A stretch of 55,074 bases of DNA from a candidate division WOR-3 bacterium (GTDB lineage Bacteria > SDB-A): NCBI GenBank assembly GCA_016926475.1, contig JAFGON010000027.1, positions 1 to 55,074 on the forward strand. Reading direction: 5' to 3'. Both the position numbers and the translations under genes were made by a program. Shown here one piece after another: positions 8,863 through 16,076 of the stretch. The notes below the pieces were generated by a model. The model worked only from the letters and a program-made list of their open reading frames with translations. It was not told the origin of the DNA and ran no database searches. Position 1 is the first letter of the stretch. Each line of letters starts with the position of its first letter.

Positions 8863-10635
8863 CTATTCTTTATAAACCGCGTCTTTTGGACAGACTTCCA
8901 TGCATTTTCCGCAGGATATGCATTTTTCAGAGTCTATCACGTGAACTTTCTTAGGTGCTCCGGATATAGCTCCCACGGGGCATTTTTTGGCGCAGATCGT
9001 GCAGCCAATGCATTTATCTGGGTCTATGACGTATTTGACGAGAGCCGGACAAACCTTCGCCGGACATTTTTTATCGTAGATATGCGCTTTGTATTCATCG
9101 AGGAAATATTTCAAAGTTGTGAGAACTGGATTCGGCGCGGTCTGGCCTAATCCGCAAAGAGAAGCGGATTTGATCTTTTCCGCCAATTCATAAAGTTTCG
9201 GTATGTCTTCCTCTTCTCCTCTGCCTTCGGTGATTCTCGTGAGTATTTCCAGCATCCTCTTGGTGCCTATTCTGCAGAAAGTGCACTTGCCGCAGGATTC
9301 TTTCTGGGTGAAACTCAGGAAGAATTTCGCGACGTCGACCATACAGGTTTCCTCGTCCATGACTATCATACCCCCTGAACCCATAATCGCCCCGGTCTTC
9401 ACGATTTCCTCGTAATCTATCGGGGTGTCGCAGAGTTCAGCCGGAATACAGCCTCCGGACGGACCTCCCATTTGAACCGCTTTGAGTTTTTTGCCGTTTT
9501 TAATGCCTCCGGCTATGTCGTATATGATTTCGTTTATAGTCAAACCCATCGGTACTTCTATGAGCCCGCTTCTTTCAATCTTTCCGGCTAGAGCAAAAAC
9601 TTTTGTGCCTTTGCTCTTTTCGGTTCCCATGGATGCGAACTTTAAGGCTCCGTTGGTTATTATCCACGGAATATTGGCGAAAGTTTCCACATTATTTATG
9701 TTGGTCGGTTTACCCCAAAGACCGCTCACGGCGGGAAATGGAGGCCTGACTCTCGGCATTCCTCTTTTGCCCTCGATAGAAGCTATCAAAGCAGTCTCTT
9801 CTCCGCAGACAAAAGCTCCAGCGCCTTCCTTGATCTTGAGGCTGAAATTAAACGAACTCTTGAGTATGTTGTTGCCCAGGTAACCCCTTTCTGTCGCGTC
9901 GCTGATAGCTTTTTTAAGCCTTTCAATGGCTCTGGGGTATTCAGCTCTGACGTATATGTATCCTTCTTGGGCTCCCACTGCGTAGGCACAGATCAGCATG
10001 CCTTCCAAGACAGAATGCGGATCGCTCTCGAGGACGCTCCGGTCCATGAAAGCTCCGGGATCGCCCTCGTCGGCGTTGCAGATCACGTATTTTTTTTCTC
10101 CCGGGCTCATCTTCGTAAACATCCATTTCTTCCCAGTCGGGAATCCACCTCCGCCCCTGCCCCTCAAGCCGCTGATGGTCACTTCTTCTATCACTTGTTC
10201 AGGGGTGTAGTCGAAAAGGGCTTTTTCCAAAGCGGTATACCCACCTTTGTCGATATAATCGTCAATATCCTCCGGGTTAATTATTCCGCAATTTCTCAGA
10301 ACAATTCTTTTTTGTTTGGAAAAAAGATCCGCTTCGCCTTTTTTGCCGTAATCATAAACCACCAAATCTTCGACGGTTTTACCTTTGAGGACATCCAATT
10401 CGAAAATCTTGGCGGCTTTTTCAACATCCACCTCTCCGTAAATGGTTTTTGAACCGTCGTCGTGCCTCACTTCTACAAGCGGTTCTTTGTAACACATTCC
10501 TATACAGCCGGTTTTTTCCAGTTTGACTTCGCTCCAAAGATTTTTCTCTTCGACGAGCTTCAAGAGATGGTTCCAGACTTTTTCCGCACCGGCGGATATT
10601 CCGCAAGTCGCCATTCCGACCAGGACTGTTTTCAT
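8863..10635 (-). CDS. NuoF/HydB-like NADH-binding flavoprotein subunit
   Basis: The 590-residue protein has an N-terminal thioredoxin-like ferredoxin domain (about 1-85), then the NuoF core with the glycine-rich NADH/FMN motif GLRGRGGGGFPTG, the NADEGDPGAF segment and GEETALIASIEG. The [4Fe-4S] motif SCGKCTFC follows. A C-terminal pair of [4Fe-4S] motifs (CIGCTICAKKC, CISCGKCMEVC) completes it. This extended layout is that of HydB in bifurcating hydrogenases and related complexes, longer than respiratory NuoF. The first domain has a single Cys in its first loop (ATCGISAGA) where some homologues have two, a variant also found in HydB-like proteins. Its ATG overlaps the nuoE stop by 4 nt. Confidence 0.93.
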   Translation of the reverse strand: MKTVLVGMATCGISAGAEKVWNHLLKLVEEKNLWSEVKLEKTGCIGMCYKEPLVEVRHDDGSKTIYGEVDVEKAAKIFELDVLKGKTVEDLVVYDYGKKGEADLFSKQKRIVLRNCGIINPEDIDDYIDKGGYTALEKALFDYTPEQVIEEVTISGLRGRGGGGFPTGKKWMFTKMSPGEKKYVICNADEGDPGAFMDRSVLESDPHSVLEGMLICAYAVGAQEGYIYVRAEYPRAIERLKKAISDATERGYLGNNILKSSFNFSLKIKEGAGAFVCGEETALIASIEGKRGMPRVRPPFPAVSGLWGKPTNINNVETFANIPWIITNGALKFASMGTEKSKGTKVFALAGKIERSGLIEVPMGLTINEIIYDIAGGIKNGKKLKAVQMGGPSGGCIPAELCDTPIDYEEIVKTGAIMGSGGMIVMDEETCMVDVAKFFLSFTQKESCGKCTFCRIGTKRMLEILTRITEGRGEEEDIPKLYELAEKIKSASLCGLGQTAPNPVLTTLKYFLDEYKAHIYDKKCPAKVCPALVKYVIDPDKCIGCTICAKKCPVGAISGAPKKVHVIDSEKCISCGKCMEVCPKDAVYKE

Positions 10636-11126
10636 TTCTTTTCTCCTTCGTTTTTCCTGTACGAATCGAGTATTCCGCGGATTGAATCAGGCGTCAGTTT
10701 TCCGTAGGTCTCATCGTCGATCATCACCGCGGGGGAAAGGCTGCAACAGCCCAGGCAGGCTACCGATTGAAGGGTGAACAGTCCGTCGTCCGTGTTTTCA
10801 TCTTCTTTGACGTTGAGATGCTCTTCAACGGCTTTCATGATTTCGTTCGCTCCGTTGACATGGCAGGCTGTCCCCTGGCACACTTTGATTATGTGCTTGC
10901 CCACTGGTTTGAGCCTGAATTGCTTGTAAAAAGTGACTACGCCATAAATACTGCTCTGCGGTATTTTTGTCGCTTCAGAAATCATAGATATAACTTCTTT
11001 TGGAACGTAAGAGTAGATTTCCTGGGCGGCTTGCAAAAGAGGAATCACGGCTCCTCTCTCGTTTCCGTATTTTCTGAGCTTTCTGCTGAACAATTCGTCT
11101 TTGATTTCTTTCGACGAAGATACCAT
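10632..11126 (-). CDS. NuoE/HydC-like [2Fe-2S] thioredoxin-fold subunit
   Basis: The 164-residue subunit carries the NuoE signature: GVVTFYKQF followed by the [2Fe-2S] ligands in CQGTAC and, about 40 residues on, CLGCC. It has the N-terminal helical part and thioredoxin-like fold of NuoE, HydC and related diaphorase subunits. GGAGG lies just before the ATG. It is the first gene of the three-gene operon, and its partner subunits follow directly. No membrane or quinone-binding complex I subunits are in the window, so this is a soluble diaphorase-type complex rather than respiratory complex I. Confidence 0.93.
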   Translation of the reverse strand: MVSSSKEIKDELFSRKLRKYGNERGAVIPLLQAAQEIYSYVPKEVISMISEATKIPQSSIYGVVTFYKQFRLKPVGKHIIKVCQGTACHVNGANEIMKAVEEHLNVKEDENTDDGLFTLQSVACLGCCSLSPAVMIDDETYGKLTPDSIRGILDSYRKNEGEKK

Positions 11127-11140
11127 CTGACCTCCATAGT

Positions 11141-11169
11141 TTTACAATTTCTGGGCGGCGATGTATAAT
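11141..11169 (+). promoter_or_regulatory. Promoter giving a near-leaderless O-antigen ligase mRNA
   Basis: TTTACA (11141-11146), a 17-nt spacer and a perfect TATAAT (11164-11169) stand directly before the ATG at 11180. Only 10 nt lie between the -10 box and the ATG, so the 5' leader should be about 0-5 nt and cannot carry a Shine-Dalgarno site. The promoter lies in the 53-nt gap shared with the divergent nuoE gene. Confidence 0.75.
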
Positions 11170-11179
11170 CCCGCTGAAC

Positions 11180-12862
11180 ATGATTTACAGAATAAAAAAT
11201 ATTCTCTACCTGTTCAGAGATTTTTCAAAGGAAACAAACGGAGAAAAAGCGCAAAAAATTTCTTTTGCTGTTTTCATGTTGCTTTTTTTCGCCGCTCCCC
11301 TGTTTTCAAAACATAGACCTCTGACAAGTGGTGGAATTTTTGTCTGTGCCTTCATTGCCACATCGTGTCTGGTAATTATTTCACACTTTTCGGTGCTTGA
11401 CAACATCCCTCGATCCATAATTTTATCGCTGATTTTTGCCCTTTTTTGCGCGGTTTCATCACTGTTTTCAAAAGAAATCGAGCTTTCACTGACCCAGACT
11501 TCTTATGTGTTTTCCTGGTCCGCGGCTTTTTTGTGCGGGTTCATTTTCAGGAAGAAAAGAAAAGTTATATTGTCAATTTTAATCTTCTCTGCAACAGCCG
11601 TTTTGGCCTATTCGGCTTGGCAGTATTTCGTTATTTTCCCCGCAATGAAGGAGTTTTTCGCTGCAAACCAGAATTCTTTGACAAAAGCCGCTTCCGTCAT
11701 TTCTTACGGCAGAGTTTTTTCCTCTTTCAGGTATCCCAACTCTTTCGCGGGTTTTATCTTGCTCGTATCCGGTCCTATTTGGGTTATGATTGAAAAATCA
11801 GGCAAAACACTGAAGATTTTGCTAAGCGCGGTATGGTTCTCTCTTGTTTTTTTTCTCTACCTTACTTCTTCAAGACTCGCTCTCGCCGTAGGTTTTTTCG
11901 CGACCCTTGGAGCTCTTTTTTATTTTTACAAAAAAGACAAAAGGATGTTGTTCTTCATTCTGATACCAGCTTGTATAGCCATTTTCGCCGCCGGAATAAC
12001 GAACAAATCAAGGACTGTACTTCCAACGACTGAAGTCCACGATAGAATAGCGACAATGGGGACGGACGCGAGTTCGAAAATATCGACTTTCAGAGGTTCC
12101 GTCATGATGACCCTTGACAACCCCGTTTTCGGAACCGGTCCAGGAACTTTCAAAAGAAACTACCCCCGTTACAGGCCTGAAGGCCAAAGCGACGTACCTT
12201 CTTCAGCTCACAATATTGTCCTCGATTTATCAGCCACAGCGGGTATCATACCGTCGGCATTATTCACTTTTGTTCTAATCATGATTCTTTTGGAGTCATT
12301 TTCTACCCCTCTTCTTTTTATTTCTTTTCTCGCTCTTGTGGTTCATTCTCTCGGAGACTGGGACTTTGAAAACATTGGATTGACGCTCGTGTTTTTCTCT
12401 TTGGCGGGAGCTTATTCAAAGCCGGTTCAGCTTCGCAATAGTCGTTTTTTCAGACTCGCCTTTCTCGCGCTCTCCATTCCTGCCCTTTTCTTTTCAGTTA
12501 GGTCAGGATGGGCGGGTTTTTTCTATGAAAAGGCTCATTTCTATTTTTCATTTGGAGAGCCCGATTCAGCTCTCCTATACAGCAGAAAAGCCATAGATAT
12601 AAATCCTTTCAGAACCGACTACTATTTTCTCGGAGCTCTCTCCTCAAGGGATTTGCCACGCGCCGAAAATCTTTTTATCGAGGCCGCAAAGCGTTCGCCC
12701 AATTGGTTTGAACCATATTACCACCTCGGAATGATAAGCCTTTCAGAGAAAGATACATCATCAGCTTTCGAATACTTTCTAAAGGCGAATCTGCTTTTTC
12801 CGTCTTCAAAAGAAATAAAAACCATTCTGGATTCTACAGGGCGACATCTTCAAGACACATGA
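11180..12862 (+). CDS. O-antigen ligase/polymerase-like membrane protein with TPR tail
   Basis: The 560-residue protein has about ten to twelve hydrophobic segments over its first 430 residues. A large loop contains the Wzy_C/O-antigen ligase signature: a conserved Arg (FRGSVMMTL), NPVFGTGPGTF and SSAHNIVLDL. A final TPR-like helical region (about 440-555, with FEPYYHLGMISLSEKDTSSA) follows. The family joins or polymerises lipid-linked glycans at the periplasmic face of the inner membrane. Substrate cannot be told. It is divergent from the nuoE operon and is read from a near-leaderless promoter. Confidence 0.85.
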   Translation: MIYRIKNILYLFRDFSKETNGEKAQKISFAVFMLLFFAAPLFSKHRPLTSGGIFVCAFIATSCLVIISHFSVLDNIPRSIILSLIFALFCAVSSLFSKEIELSLTQTSYVFSWSAAFLCGFIFRKKRKVILSILIFSATAVLAYSAWQYFVIFPAMKEFFAANQNSLTKAASVISYGRVFSSFRYPNSFAGFILLVSGPIWVMIEKSGKTLKILLSAVWFSLVFFLYLTSSRLALAVGFFATLGALFYFYKKDKRMLFFILIPACIAIFAAGITNKSRTVLPTTEVHDRIATMGTDASSKISTFRGSVMMTLDNPVFGTGPGTFKRNYPRYRPEGQSDVPSSAHNIVLDLSATAGIIPSALFTFVLIMILLESFSTPLLFISFLALVVHSLGDWDFENIGLTLVFFSLAGAYSKPVQLRNSRFFRLAFLALSIPALFFSVRSGWAGFFYEKAHFYFSFGEPDSALLYSRKAIDINPFRTDYYFLGALSSRDLPRAENLFIEAAKRSPNWFEPYYHLGMISLSEKDTSSAFEYFLKANLLFPSSKEIKTILDSTGRHLQDT

Positions 12863-12894
12863 ACAATTGGATTAAATTTCACCCTTCTATTCTG

Positions 12895-12900
12895 TATAAT
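12895..12900 (+). promoter_or_regulatory. -10 box directly before a leaderless start
   Basis: A perfect TATAAT is followed by only four bases (agac) before ATGATG at 12905. Transcription should start within the start codons themselves. The -35 region is weak (TTAAAT, 12872-12877, 17-nt spacing). Confidence 0.55.
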
Positions 12901-12904
12901 AGAC

Positions 12905-13705
12905 ATGATGACATCCCGTAATTCACGTGTACTCGTCGCGATATTAAAAAACATAGAGGACTTGGATATAGCCAAAAATCTTCACTGGTACAGGATACCG
13001 GTGGAAAGCGCTGAAAAGTGGCTTTCCCGTCACTGGCCTCCGTATTGGCTCGCTTTTTATCAGCCAAAAATTTTCAAAGGGCAGGAATTTTCGGTTAGGT
13101 ACTACGCTAAAGTCCTTAGAATCGAAAGAGCTAAGAGATGGCAGCTTTTCCCGCAAAAACGAGTGTTGGTGAATTCAGAAAAAGAGTATGACCAAATCAG
13201 GGTTTCAAAACTTTTGGAACTTGAAAGACCGATCATTAGTTTGAGGAAAAGAAGAATAATTTTCATCAACACAACTTATTTCAAGCTTCTCAACGCTTTG
13301 GAAATCAACGATTTGTATAGAGGCAGCGAAATAGAGGAGGCACTTTGGCGAAGATTGAAAAATTCCGGAATAACTGCAGAAAGACAGGAACTGATCAAGG
13401 TCGGCAAAAAGAACTATTTTCTCGACTTCGCCATTTACTGCAGAAATGGAAAGATTGACGTCGAAGCCGACGGCGACTTTTGGCATCACAATTCAAAAAA
13501 AGCCCGAAACGACAACGAAAGGAACAACGATCTTTCTTCTTCTGGATGGCATGTTCTGCGCTTCACCTCCGAGCAAATTTTCAAAGAGAACGGCATAAAA
13601 TGCGTAGAAAAAATCGGACAAACCATGGAATTTTTAGGGGAAAAAAATGTGCTTAAGAAACCCGCGAGACCAACGATTACAAAAAAACTGGAAAGGGGGA
13701 AGTGA
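12905..13705 (+). CDS. DUF559-type endonuclease-fold protein
   Basis: The C-terminal 120 residues of this 266-residue protein match the DUF559/very-short-patch-repair-like PD-(D/E)xK fold: FLDFAI, then IDVEADGDFWHHN, a charged helix (ARNDNERNNDL) and GWHVLRFTSEQI. The Asp, the Glu-Ala-Asp run and the final Arg are the usual catalytic-core positions. The first 140 residues are a basic, tryptophan-rich region of unknown role that could bind DNA or RNA. There is no room for a Shine-Dalgarno because the TATAAT box ends four bases before the ATG. The gene overlaps the following lipoprotein start (GTGA). Biological role unknown; repair, restriction and mobile-DNA roles all exist in the family. Confidence 0.75.
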   Translation: MMTSRNSRVLVAILKNIEDLDIAKNLHWYRIPVESAEKWLSRHWPPYWLAFYQPKIFKGQEFSVRYYAKVLRIERAKRWQLFPQKRVLVNSEKEYDQIRVSKLLELERPIISLRKRRIIFINTTYFKLLNALEINDLYRGSEIEEALWRRLKNSGITAERQELIKVGKKNYFLDFAIYCRNGKIDVEADGDFWHHNSKKARNDNERNNDLSSSGWHVLRFTSEQIFKENGIKCVEKIGQTMEFLGEKNVLKKPARPTITKKLERGK

Positions 13706-14241
13706 AATTGAAAAGAACTCTCTGTTTATTAACTGCTGTGCCGCTGTTTTTCGCCGCCTTCTGCAGCAAAAACACCCAAGCCAGGGCAGATACTTCCGCG
13801 TCTGACAGCTCTGTGGAAGCTACTGTCCCAGAAGAGCAAATGTCGCCAGGAAAATTAGGCGATAGCATCGGAATTGTTTATTTAAAAGCTATTGAAGACG
13901 TAACGCTTATGATAGAGGGAAAACCGAACCCCGGCCAAATCAGACCCGACGTCGAGGAGCTGAAGGAAAAGTACATCCAGATTCTCGTCTCGCTTGGGAA
14001 TCTTCGAGAAGCTTTCGACGAATCAGACAGAAAACTGGTAGATCAGGCGATAGTGTTGAAGTTGAACTCTTTGGCAAACGTCGACTGGTATGAAACATAC
14101 ACTCAATGCCTGCAATCGTACACTTCTGACCATGATTTCTATGACCTCTTGCTGAGTTTCAACATAATAGGCCAGTACGCGAATTACGATCTTCTGAAAA
14201 AACAGGAACCAGAGGAAGCGCTTAGGCTGGGTATAGAGTAA
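13702..14241 (+). CDS. Putative lipoprotein, function unknown
   Basis: The 179-residue product starts with a lipoprotein signal: basic MKLKR, a hydrophobic stretch, and FFAAFC with Cys21 as likely lipidation site. A Ser/Thr/Glu-rich linker follows, then an acidic helical domain. The start is GTG at 13702, which overlaps the upstream stop (GTGA) and has AAGGGGGAAG ahead of it. No family is recognised. Confidence 0.7.
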   Translation: MKLKRTLCLLTAVPLFFAAFCSKNTQARADTSASDSSVEATVPEEQMSPGKLGDSIGIVYLKAIEDVTLMIEGKPNPGQIRPDVEELKEKYIQILVSLGNLREAFDESDRKLVDQAIVLKLNSLANVDWYETYTQCLQSYTSDHDFYDLLLSFNIIGQYANYDLLKKQEPEEALRLGIE

Positions 14242-14306
14242 AACCACCCCAGTGTTTTTTGTTTAAGGGGAACGGGGAATTTGCAGGTATAAAAGCGATT
14301 TTTAGA

Positions 14307-14999
14307 TCAGCCTTTTTTTTCGTTCAAAAGTTTTTTGTATTCATCAAGCGCTTTTCTTCCGGTCTCATTTATCGAATAAACACCTCTGCCCTTTCTGTCA
14401 AACCAACCGTAAAAATTGTTGTACAATACGCTCCGGGTATTTTTGGCGCAACCCAGCTCAACGAGTTTACAGGGCTGAGACACCCCGAATTCTTCGAGAA
14501 AAGACGCTATTTTTAGCGCTTCGAGCCTGTACACCGTGTATTTTTTTGCCCTGCCTGAACTGCCCGAGACGTTGAGTTCCGCACTTCTGTTGTCGATCTC
14601 TTTTATCAAGTCAAACAATTTCTTTTTCGATTTCCTTCCCTTGTAAGGTGCCGGGTGCAACAGGATTTCGACCTTCGCGCCTTTCTCTGCCAAAAACACC
14701 GCTATAAACCCCAATTCAAGCCTTCTCAACAGCTTTTTGACTTTTCTGAAACGGTGATCCCACTTTGAGCCTGATTCGAGTCCAACAGCAAGATATACCG
14801 ATTCCGTGATCTCTTTGCGCCTTATACCCTGGACTAAAAGAGAGACGGACAGCTTCGTCTTCGTCTCGATTATGACGACTTCATCTCCTTTTCTTGCGAC
14901 GATATCACAGTCAGTCACTTCAGAGCTGACAGAATACCCTCTTTTTTCAAGAAAATTTTTCAGAGGTCTGTAGAGTTCCGTCTCTCTCATTTCACACAA
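14307..14999 (-). CDS. DUF2161-like PD-(D/E)xK nuclease-fold protein
   Basis: The 230-residue protein has the DUF2161 pattern. An N-terminal LYRPLKNFLEKRGYSV segment is followed by the nuclease-fold core DCDIVARKGDEVVIIETKTKLS, giving Asp...Glu-x-Lys. VYLAV and a long basic region rich in Arg and Lys follow, then a winged-helix-like C-terminus (GGVYSI-type end, here GRGVYSINETGRKALDEY). The fold suggests a phosphodiesterase or nuclease; no substrate is known to me. The start is GTG at 14999 or ATG at 14990. It converges with the preceding lipoprotein gene. Confidence 0.75.
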   Translation of the reverse strand: MCEMRETELYRPLKNFLEKRGYSVSSEVTDCDIVARKGDEVVIIETKTKLSVSLLVQGIRRKEITESVYLAVGLESGSKWDHRFRKVKKLLRRLELGFIAVFLAEKGAKVEILLHPAPYKGRKSKKKLFDLIKEIDNRSAELNVSGSSGRAKKYTVYRLEALKIASFLEEFGVSQPCKLVELGCAKNTRSVLYNNFYGWFDRKGRGVYSINETGRKALDEYKKLLNEKKG

Positions 15000-15059
15000 A
15001 AAACCATATTTTCAGTCCTAAATCCACATCCAATATTTTATATGTACAAAAACCGTAGC

Positions 15060-16076
15060 TTACCATGCGACGATTTTCTGAGGACCGTCCCCTATTGCCC
15101 ACCTCCCTACAATGGAGTCACCCTTTAACTGCACGACGCTGTCGGCTCCGAAAGACGCTACAAAGACGCTCCCATTCCAGTATTCTACGTCCATGACGCC
15201 TTCGGGGACAAGTATGGGGTTTGACTGTCCTCTCAAAATTTCACCGCTTGAGCGGTAGAGAAATACGTTTCCATGCCCGCTCCAGCCACCCGCGGCGACA
15301 TAGACGCTGTCTCCGCCAGCAGAACTGAGCGCTCCCGGAGTACCTTCGATCAAAAAACTGTCTTGGACTGTCAAACTCAGAGGGTCAATGACGTATATTC
15401 TACCGTTGGCGGTCACTCCCCAGTCACCTGTGCAGGCAACGTGTATTTCACCGCCTACCCGGGCGAGGTACTGCGGGTTTTTCCCGACCATTATGCTGTC
15501 TGTCACCGAGTCCGTTGTCGTGCTTACCACGTAGACATATCCCTGTCCGAAACTATAGTTCGTGTTGTCGAAAGCGGTGCAGGCGACAAAAGCGCGTTGC
15601 CCCGAGACAAGAACGCCTTCCGGAGATTTTCCTACCGTAATTCTTTTTTTCACCTCAAAAGGATTTGAGGAGACCACGATCAATTCATTCGACATGAAGC
15701 ATGAGACGTAAGCCTTGGAACCTTCGCAGTCAATAGAAAATGGGTTGACAGTGGAACCTAAATTCACCGAACCATCGTGGATTATTCCGGCGCTTCCCTT
15801 TGAGTATCTGTCCAGCGTCGATGATGTTGAATTGACGACGTAGAGGTATCCTCCCATTGTGTCTGCGTCGTTCGGTACCTGACCGGTTCCGGCCGCGTTA
15901 GCTACCACGCTCCAATCCGAAGTTTTTATGAGTGAAACTGTTTCTGCCAGGTTGTTTATTACGGCAAGATAAGTTTCTGTCGGCTGTGTTCCAGGTCCGG
16001 TGGGGTCGCTCGTTGATTTCGAGCAGGAAAACGCCCCCAGGGCTAAAACCGCCAATAAAATAATCTTCTTCACCAT
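15060..16076 (-). CDS. YncE-like beta-propeller lipoprotein, candidate cobalamin-binding partner
   Basis: The 338-residue protein has a lipoprotein signal ending LGAFSC (Cys18), then repeated blade-like segments: ETYLAVINNLAETVSLI, GYLYVVNSTSSTLDRYS, KAYVSCFMSNELIVV, RAFVACTAF, EIHVACTGDWG, SVYVAAGGWSGHG and SVFVASFGAD. That is about seven blades of a YVTN/YncE-type propeller, exposed at a membrane surface. Its ATG overlaps the end of the TonB receptor gene by 7 nt, so it sits under the same cobalamin riboswitch. In Bacteroides, BtuG is a propeller lipoprotein that captures cobalamin for BtuB; the gene pair here is arranged alike. That functional parallel is inference. Confidence 0.8.
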   Translation of the reverse strand: MVKKIILLAVLALGAFSCSKSTSDPTGPGTQPTETYLAVINNLAETVSLIKTSDWSVVANAAGTGQVPNDADTMGGYLYVVNSTSSTLDRYSKGSAGIIHDGSVNLGSTVNPFSIDCEGSKAYVSCFMSNELIVVSSNPFEVKKRITVGKSPEGVLVSGQRAFVACTAFDNTNYSFGQGYVYVVSTTTDSVTDSIMVGKNPQYLARVGGEIHVACTGDWGVTANGRIYVIDPLSLTVQDSFLIEGTPGALSSAGGDSVYVAAGGWSGHGNVFLYRSSGEILRGQSNPILVPEGVMDVEYWNGSVFVASFGADSVVQLKGDSIVGRWAIGDGPQKIVAW

